From assembly GCA_002482845.1 (NCBI GenBank), contig DLGT01000107.1, positions 1 through 10,323 of the forward strand: DNA of 10,323 bases. Direction: 5' to 3'. A model generated the notes under the pieces. The model was not told the DNA's origin. It worked only from the letters and a program-made list of their open reading frames with translations, and searched no databases. Positions within the stretch are counted from its first letter, which is position 1, and each line of letters starts with the position of its first letter. A program made the position numbers and the translations under genes. Positions 6,513 through 10,323 of this stretch are shown in pieces. The DNA comes from Saprospiraceae bacterium UBA7687. Its GTDB lineage: Bacteria > Bacteroidota > Bacteroidia > Chitinophagales > Saprospiraceae.

Positions 6513-7670
6513 TTAATTAAAATATTCCTTCATTCTATCGAAAAATCCCTTCTCTCCATCTCCTGGTTTAGGATTAAAATTAGACATGGTTCGCATTTTC
6601 TCTAACAATTGGGTTTCTTCAGCTGTCAGGTTTTTTGGTGTCCACACATTGACATTGATTAATTGGTCTCCTTTGCCATATTGTTGCATACTCGGAAATC
6701 CTTTACCTTTTAATCTCAATATCTTGCCTGATTGTGTACCTGCAGGAATTTTTATTTTCACCTTGCCCGATAGCGTTGGCACTTCTGCTTGTGTACCGAG
6801 TGCAGTATCCGCAAAATTCAAAAATAAGTCATACACCACATGATTGCCTTCTCTACTCAGATCAGCATGTGGTTTTTCTTCGATACTAATGAGCAAATCA
6901 CCTGATGGTCCGCCCGCTTGACCTGCATTTCCTTTACCACGCATAGACAATTGCATACCGTCTTGAACGCCTGCAGGTATTGGAATTTCGATCAATTCTT
7001 CATCTGTCGTACGACCGTCCCCTCTACAAGTTCCGCAAGAAGCAGTGACTTTTTTGCCGCTACCATTACAAGTAGGACATACCGCAGTTGTTTGCATTTG
7101 TCCTAGGAAAGTATTTTTTATTTGTCTTACATATCCCGACCCTTGGCAAGTACCACAGGTAGAAATACTGCTTCTATCTTTGGCACCTGATCCATCACAA
7201 GTTTTGCAAGTGACTTGTTTTTTTACTTTAATTTTTTTGGTGACACCGGCTTCTATTTCTTCTAAGGTAAGTGCTACTTTTATCCTGAGATTGCTACCTT
7301 TCTGTCCGGTTCTGCTTCGTGATCCACCTTGTGATCCACCAAAAAAGCTTTCAAACGGACTTCCACCTTCGCCAAATACATCACCGAAATGCGCAAAGAT
7401 ATCTTCCATATTCATTCCACCGCCAGAAAATCCGCCACCACCCATATTTTCCATACCGGCGTGCCCATATCTATCATATCTAGCCTTTTTATTACCATCG
7501 CTTAGTACTTCGTAAGCTTCCGCAGCTTCCTTAAACTTGTCTTCTGCCGCTTTGTCACCCGGATTTCTATCAGGGTGAAACTGCATAGCTACTTTTCGGT
7601 AAGCCTTTTTTATGGTTCCTTCGTCGGCATTTTTATCTACGCCTAATATTTCGTAATAATCGCGTTTCAT
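6513..7670 (-). CDS. dnaJ: chaperone protein DnaJ (Hsp40)
   Basis: This encodes 385 residues, full family length and domain order. DnaJ delivers unfolded clients to DnaK and stimulates its ATPase. The J domain (about 4-68) carries the essential HPD at 32-34 within QFHPDRNPGD. A Gly/Phe-rich linker follows (about 76-126, with GGGGFSGGG and FFGGSQGGS). The zinc domain has four complete CxxCxGxG repeats at 155-162, 172-179, 198-205 and 212-219. The C-terminal client-binding domains include IPAGVQDG and IPAGTQSGKILRLKGKGFP. The start is ATG 7670. It follows grpE by 47 bases on the same strand and precedes rlmD by 25 bases, with no terminator seen between them, so a grpE-dnaJ-rlmD operon is likely. 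dnaK is not in the window. Confidence 0.98.
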   Translation of the reverse strand: MKRDYYEILGVDKNADEGTIKKAYRKVAMQFHPDRNPGDKAAEDKFKEAAEAYEVLSDGNKKARYDRYGHAGMENMGGGGFSGGGMNMEDIFAHFGDVFGEGGSPFESFFGGSQGGSRSRTGQKGSNLRIKVALTLEEIEAGVTKKIKVKKQVTCKTCDGSGAKDRSSISTCGTCQGSGYVRQIKNTFLGQMQTTAVCPTCNGSGKKVTASCGTCRGDGRTTDEELIEIPIPAGVQDGMQLSMRGKGNAGQAGGPSGDLLISIEEKPHADLSREGNHVVYDLFLNFADTALGTQAEVPTLSGKVKIKIPAGTQSGKILRLKGKGFPSMQQYGKGDQLINVNVWTPKNLTAEETQLLEKMRTMSNFNPKPGDGEKGFFDRMKEYFN

Positions 7671-7717
7671 TATATATTACAGATTTACGCTGTGTTGATT
7701 TTGATTTAGAGAATATT

Positions 7718-8263
7718 TTATTTACCTACCACCACTTTGGCATGTCTAATGATCTTGTCATTCAGCACATAACCTTTTTCAACGGTGTCTATGACTTTAC
7801 CCTTAAGGTCTTCTGTCGGTGCAGGTATATCTGTGATGGCTTCGTGCCATTCAGGATCAAAGTCTATGCCTGTGGACTCCATCGCCTTGAGACCTTTGTG
7901 CTCTAGTGTTGTATAAAGTTTATGATATACGAGTTGTACACCCTCGCTAAATGTTTCGGCGCCACTTTCTGCACTTTTTTTGGCTCTATCAAAGTCATCC
8001 AAAATAGGCAACATAGCAGTAATAGTCTCTTGCGCTGCTGTTTTCATGAGTTCAAAACGCTCCTTGACACTTCTTTTTTTGAAGTTATCAAACTCTGCAA
8101 AAAGACGAAGGTATTTATCTTTTGATTCTTCAAGTTCTGCCTGAAGTGTTTCTAATTCTTGCTGTAAAGCAACTTCCTTTTCAGAATGTTTGTCTTTTTT
8201 AGCCTTCTTTGGAGAAGTTTCCTCTACTTGATTTGACATAAACTCTTTTATTTTGTTGAACAT
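7718..8263 (-). CDS. grpE: nucleotide exchange factor GrpE
   Basis: This encodes 181 residues. GrpE releases ADP from DnaK so that the DnaK-DnaJ folding cycle can turn over. A charged, Lys/Glu-rich N-terminus (10-30) leads into a long heptad-type helix (about 28-82, EVALQQELETLQAELEE to KERFELMKTAAQ) that forms the dimer coiled coil. The DnaK-binding beta domain carries the family signature FDPEWHEAITDIPAP (135-149), VIDTVEKGYVLNDKIIRHAK (157-176) and the final VVVG. ATG 8263 is the start. It is the first gene of the minus-strand chaperone cluster. Neither a CIRCE element (HrcA operator) nor a sigma-32-like promoter is visible upstream, but a repeated 7-mer is (see 8285-8406). Confidence 0.97.
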   Translation of the reverse strand: MFNKIKEFMSNQVEETSPKKAKKDKHSEKEVALQQELETLQAELEESKDKYLRLFAEFDNFKKRSVKERFELMKTAAQETITAMLPILDDFDRAKKSAESGAETFSEGVQLVYHKLYTTLEHKGLKAMESTGIDFDPEWHEAITDIPAPTEDLKGKVIDTVEKGYVLNDKIIRHAKVVVGK

Positions 8264-8284
8264 CGTTTACAATATCAATTATGT

Positions 8285-8406
8285 TGCCATTCTAATAATT
8301 AAGTCAAAATGGCAGACAGCGCCTTAATTTCGGTGCAAAAATGGCATTTATTTCCTTAAAAATTGTTATTTATGGTCAATTAACTTACTATAAAAAGATT
8401 GCCATT
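8285..8406. promoter_or_regulatory. four copies of TGCCATT/AATGGCA between grpE and the small membrane gene
   Basis: TGCCATT occurs at 8285-8291 and 8400-8406 and its reverse complement AATGGCA at 8308-8314 and 8340-8346. The first pair forms an inverted repeat with a 16-bp spacer just upstream of grpE. The third copy sits inside the 11-bp palindrome AAATG-G-CATTT (8339-8349), and the fourth overlaps the -33 region of the rightward promoter. Repetition of a 7-mer four times in 122 bp of non-coding DNA suggests binding sites of one regulator controlling both genes. This is inference. Confidence 0.4.
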
Positions 8407-8427
8407 ATTAAAAATTCATTAGTTTTG
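8399..8427 (+). promoter_or_regulatory. Bacteroidota-type promoter for the small membrane protein gene
   Basis: TTG (8399-8401), an 18-bp spacer and TAGTTTTG (8420-8427) match the TTTG/TAnnTTTG architecture of the major Bacteroidota sigma factor. Transcription would start near 8433-8436, about 14 bases before the ATG at 8449. This argues that translation does not begin at the upstream in-frame ATG 8341. Confidence 0.5.
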
Positions 8428-8448
8428 CATAATCAAACCCTTAGAAAA

Positions 8449-8670
8449 ATGAAATTTGTAATGTCTTTTTTGCTTGTGGTTCTCATTGCGTCAGTAGCGA
8501 TAGGCCAAGGTTACACATCTACTACAGCTTACTCAGTAGGTAGTGGCATCAGTATAGGCGCTGTCATTGCAATAGTAGCTTCGTGGTCTAGGAACAAATC
8601 TATACTGTGGGCTATCATTCATGCTTTCTTAGGTTGGATTTATGTAATCTACTATGTCATTACCCGCTAA
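8449..8670 (+). CDS. small membrane protein with signal-like N-terminus
   Basis: This encodes 73 residues from ATG 8449. An in-frame ATG at 8341 would add 36 residues, but these lie upstream of the promoter and hide the signal peptide, so I reject it. Residues 1-20 (MKFVMSFLLVVLIASVAIGQ) are a signal peptide or first membrane helix. A Gly/Ile/Val-rich segment follows (about 29-46, GISIGAVIAIVASW), then SRNKSILWAIIHAFLGWIYV with the tail IYYVITR, a second membrane segment rich in aromatic residues. The pattern SWSRNKSILWAIxHxxxGWxYVIYY looks like a conserved motif of short Bacteroidota membrane proteins, but no function is known to me. It is transcribed divergently from grpE and ends 6 bases before the convergent TlpA-like gene. 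Confidence 0.7.
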   Translation: MKFVMSFLLVVLIASVAIGQGYTSTTAYSVGSGISIGAVIAIVASWSRNKSILWAIIHAFLGWIYVIYYVITR

Positions 8671-8676
8671 GTTCGC

Positions 8677-9213
8677 TTAATTCTCAATATTTTCTGCCAA
8701 ATAAGATTTGACTTCTGAAAGCTTAGGATTGACTAGCAATATCCTGCCTTCGGGACTTATAAAGTATTTAGTAGGGATCTCTTTTACTCCATAAAGCGTA
8801 GCTATCGGACTTTTAAACCGCTCAAACTCTCCGACCTGATACCTCCAAGTCAATCCATCAGACTGTATAGCCTTCTGCCAACTCTCCTTCTTGGTTTCTA
8901 TGGCGACACTGACGATCTCAAATCCTCCTGCACTTTTATAGTTCGTATCTCTTGTTTCGCTGTATAATGCTACTAACTCTGGATTTTCTCTCCTACAAGG
9001 TCCACACCATGATCCCCAAAAATCTAACAATACATATTTACCACGCAGCTCTGAAAGTTTGAAGGTCTGTCCATCTAGAAGCGTGGCTGTAAAATCATTA
9101 GCCATTTCTCCACTATCGTATTTCGGTTGCTTGTAGAAGTAATAAACTACGTAGCCCAAGACTAGAAGGACAAGTAAGTAATTAAGTACTTTGTTTATTA
9201 TTGGCCAGTTCAT
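8677..9213 (-). CDS. membrane-anchored TlpA/ResA-like thiol-disulfide oxidoreductase
   Basis: This encodes 178 residues from ATG 9213. One N-terminal membrane helix (about 8-27, VLNYLLVLLVLGYVVYYFY) with no cleavage site anchors a thioredoxin-fold domain that faces the periplasm. The AhpC/TSA-like TlpA core is clear: DFTATLLDGQTFKLSELRGK (40-59), VLLDFWGSWCGPCRRENPEL (61-80) with active-site C70 and C73, a central insertion typical of TlpA (WQKAIQSDGLTWRYQ, 112-126), and the cis-Pro loop GVKEIPTKYFISPEGR with P147. Such proteins reduce disulfides, for example in cytochrome c maturation or for redox-stressed envelope proteins. The partner cannot be named here because no cytochrome biogenesis gene is nearby. 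No clear promoter element was found upstream. Confidence 0.92.
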   Translation of the reverse strand: MNWPIINKVLNYLLVLLVLGYVVYYFYKQPKYDSGEMANDFTATLLDGQTFKLSELRGKYVLLDFWGSWCGPCRRENPELVALYSETRDTNYKSAGGFEIVSVAIETKKESWQKAIQSDGLTWRYQVGEFERFKSPIATLYGVKEIPTKYFISPEGRILLVNPKLSEVKSYLAENIEN

Positions 9214-9334
9214 GATAAATTTGTTTGCATGATTAAAGAAACTTTATAATAAATAAATTGATGTCTTGTTTTGTTTCATTCCCCTGAAGGCGAAAGTTTA
9301 AAACATCTATCTAAAGTCCTTCATTTCTGTACAT

Positions 9335-9408
9335 CACTTTCGACCATTATGCTGAGTGTATCGAAGACTGATGAGCAAAAGTTATTACTGTGCTTCACTT
9401 TCGACCAT
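9335..9408. repeat. 13-bp direct repeat CACTTTCGACCAT, two copies
   Basis: CACTTTCGACCAT occurs at 9335-9347 and 9396-9408, 61 bp apart. Between them, GCTGAGTGTATCGAAG (9351-9366) places TCGAA opposite the TTCGA of the first copy as a loose inverted repeat. Words of this type are familiar as short dispersed repeats in Bacteroidota genomes, which I state from general recollection. Confidence 0.6.
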
Positions 9409-9435
9409 AAAATATAACCCTTCATAATGAAAAGC

Positions 9436-9793
9436 AATATCGGTTGAAAAACAATATCCAAACCCAATCCCCGTGCCTTTAGGTACGAAACAACAACACA
9501 AAAAATCTGCGAAATCCGTGTAGTCTGTGAGATATAAAACTCATTCAAATTAAATGAACCCAAAAATCTGTCCCTTTAAGGACAAAATATCGGTAGAAAT
9601 AAACATCCAAACCTAATCCCCGTGCCTTTAGGTACGGAACAACAACACAAAAAATCTGCGAAATCCGCGTAGTCTGTGAGATATAAACCTAAAATAAACC
9701 AAATGACCTCAAAAACCTGTCCCGTTAGGGACTAAATATCGGTAGAAAAACAATATCCAAACCCAATCCCCATGCCTTTAGGTACGAAACAAC
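9436..9793 (+). repeat. 2.4 tandem copies of a ~150-bp hairpin-bearing unit
   Basis: Copies begin with AATATCGGT at 9436, 9586 and 9735, a period of 150 and 149 bp. The first two are near-identical through GTAGTCTGTGAGATATAAA (to 9540 and 9688). The third stops after GTACGAAACAAC (9793). Each unit holds two hairpins. Hairpin A is CGTGCC-TTTA-GGTACG at 9472-9487 and 9621-9636, and CATGCC-TTTA-GGTACG at 9771-9786. Hairpin B is TGTCC-CTTTAA-GGACA at 9569-9584 and GTCCC-GTTA-GGGAC at 9719-9732. The loops are alike while the stems differ with pairing largely preserved. The remainder (AAAAAATCTGCGAAATCCG and similar) is less structured. No terminal inverted repeats or target duplications were found. 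Confidence 0.85.
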
Positions 9794-9856
9794 TTTAGCC
9801 ATTAAAAATATACGATAAATAACGCGAAGCTCCCCCTGCATAAGCAAATCCCCAAA

Positions 9857-9911
9857 CGTGTGCAGCTTCAGCGGCATCAACAATCGTGTGCAGCTTTAGC
9901 GGCATCAACAA
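9857..9911. repeat. 28-bp tandem duplication with a TTTA-loop hairpin
   Basis: CGTGTGCAGCTTCAGCGGCA and the rest of a 28-bp unit at 9857-9884 recurs at 9885-9911 with a single internal C/T change. Each unit folds as TGCAGC-TTYA-GCGGCA (one A/G mismatch in the stem), the same stem-TTTA-stem design as the hairpins in the ~150-bp repeat. Confidence 0.75.
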
Positions 9912-9925
9912 ATCCAACAACAAAA

Positions 9926-9953
9926 ATGACATGCTACCGATATTTGTCATGTC
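9926..9953 (-). repeat. inverted partial copy of the AAATATCGGTAG word inside a palindrome
   Basis: CTACCGATATTT at 9934-9945 is the exact reverse complement of the AAATATCGGTAG start of the ~150-bp unit. It is enclosed by GACATG (9928-9933) and CATGTC (9948-9953), a perfect 6-bp stem around a 14-nt loop. Confidence 0.6.
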
Positions 9954-10170
9954 TTACCTCCTTAGTGTTATTAAATTTTCCTTTAAAAAAAACCTTCAAA
10001 ACCTACCCATTTTTTAGTCAAAAAACTTATCTTTATTCCTGATTCTGTTACAAAAAATCAAATGCCAGTGCAACTCAAAACATCTGCCAATACCGCTCTT
10101 AAACAAATAAAAACTACCATTTTTTACTAAAAACATAATAGGGTTGTCCCGACCTTGTCCCAAGGTTGTC

Positions 10171-10191
10171 CCAAGGTTGTGCCGACCTTGG
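10171..10191. repeat. 7-bp hairpin within the 11-bp array
   Basis: CCAAGGT (10171-10177) and ACCTTGG (10185-10191) form a perfect 7-bp stem with a 7-nt loop. An overlapping alternative, ACCTTG-TCC-CAAGGT, starts at 10152, so the GC-rich units alternate between complementary forms. Confidence 0.55.
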
Positions 10192-10251
10192 CCCGACGAC
10201 GCTTTACTAACCCTCCATATACGCTCCCGTTACGTTCCGTATACACATCGG

Positions 10252-10272
10252 TGGAACTTAATAGAAGTTCCA
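10252..10272. repeat. 8-bp perfect hairpin within the 11-bp array
   Basis: TGGAACTT (10252-10259) and AAGTTCCA (10265-10272) form a perfect 8-bp stem around a 5-nt loop. It spans the most diverged units of the array (10246-10267), so the loss of the 11-bp consensus here coincides with a gain of dyad symmetry. Confidence 0.55.
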
Positions 10273-10323
10273 TTGTAACTCCATACTTACTTCGTACTAA
10301 CTCCGTATCAACTCCCTACATGC

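Larger units (their letters stand above)
10147..10322. repeat. degenerate 11-bp-period tandem array, 16 units, open at the window edge
   Basis: Cutting the sequence every 11 bases from 10147 gives 16 units in one register. The first four (TCCCGACCTTG, TCCCAAGGTTG twice, TGCCGACCTTG) are GC-rich. Later ones (CTCCATATACG at 10213, CTCCCGTTACG, TTCCGTATACA, CTCCATACTTA at 10279, CTCCGTATCAA at 10301, CTCCCTACATG at 10312) share a CTCC start. Position 4 is C in 14 of 16 units and position 3 is C in 12 of 16. The units at 10202, 10246 and 10257 are the most diverged. Because 11 is not a multiple of 3, the array is unlikely to be protein-coding. It probably continues past the window. Confidence 0.7.
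9214..10323. other. 1.1-kb gene-free repeat region
   Basis: No open frame here has the composition or motifs of a gene. The longest ones cross repeat copies and are explained by them. In order the region contains a 13-bp direct repeat (9335/9396), a ~150-bp tandem unit with hairpins (9436-9793), a 28-bp duplication (9857-9911), an inverted half-copy (9926-9953), an AT-rich stretch (about 9955-10140), and an 11-bp-period array reaching the window edge. In the AT-rich stretch a degenerate word around CATTTTTTA recurs at about 10008 and 10118. Such clusters usually reflect dispersed intergenic repeats that accumulate where no gene is harmed. No transposase is nearby. Confidence 0.7.

Noticed and set aside
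7045..7515. 156-codon plus-strand open frame opposite dnaJ
   Set aside because: It is an antisense shadow of the Gly-rich and zinc-finger regions of dnaJ, giving a Pro/Ser-rich peptide with no domain.
8278..8307. E. coli-like promoter for grpE (TTGACT, 18 bp, CATAAT on the minus strand)
   Set aside because: The match is fair, but the major Bacteroidota sigma factor does not use this consensus and the leader would be only about 8 bases. The TGCCATT repeats in the same place are a better explanation for the conserved-looking bases.
9321..9563. 80-codon open frame on the minus strand
   Set aside because: It runs through one copy of the ~150-bp repeat, starts in a non-promoter context, and has no domain or signal. 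Its longest peptide stretch is simply the translation of the repeat.
9436..9793. CRISPR array or integron attC array
   Set aside because: The unit is about 150 bp with nearly identical content throughout, not short repeats with unique spacers. No cas or integrase gene is present, and the hairpins lack attC-type R-box ends.

Overview
The window looks like chromosomal DNA of a Bacteroidota species. The genome is AT-rich, Shine-Dalgarno sequences are not evident, and two genes are preceded by the TAnnTTTG -7 promoter element typical of this phylum. The protein families (type II NADH dehydrogenase, DnaJ/GrpE, RlmD-type RNA methyltransferase, lipid-tethered TlpA-like thioredoxin, small secreted proteins) also fit. 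A Saprospiria-like lineage is possible from the style of the intergenic repeats, but this is a low-confidence guess. No phage or transposase gene is visible.

Layout. Bases 1-176 (-) hold the N-terminus of a SulP-type anion transporter cut by the window edge, followed by a small secreted protein of unknown role (386-763, -). A divergent AT-rich gap leads to an NDH-2 NADH:quinone oxidoreductase (1076-2410, +). It converges with a small two-part protein ending in a helix-turn-helix (2421-2873, -). Next is thiL, thiamine-monophosphate kinase (2987-4036, +). Between thiL and the next cluster lies a decayed toxin-antitoxin module: an intact antitoxin-like gene (4355-4558, -) overlapping a YoeB/Txe toxin that keeps its whole reading frame and catalytic residues but carries two in-frame stop codons (4101-4364, -).

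Bases 8263 down to 4736 form a compact minus-strand cluster: grpE, dnaJ, rlmD-like methyltransferase and a small conserved-looking protein, with gaps of 47, 25 and 3 bases. It joins the two co-chaperones of DnaK to an rRNA modification enzyme. Upstream of grpE, a divergent regulatory region carries four copies of the 7-mer TGCCATT/AATGGCA and a Bacteroidota-type promoter for a tiny membrane protein (8449-8670, +). This converges with a membrane-anchored TlpA-like thiol-disulfide reductase (8677-9213, -).

The last 1.1 kb (9214-10323) has no believable gene and is built of repeats. There are 2.4 tandem copies of a ~150-bp unit containing hairpins that share a TTTA-type loop but differ in stem sequence, a 28-bp duplication with the same hairpin design, an inverted half-copy, and finally a degenerate array with an 11-bp period that stays in register for about 176 bases and runs to the window edge. 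This repeat block and the dead YoeB toxin are the most interesting parts of the window.
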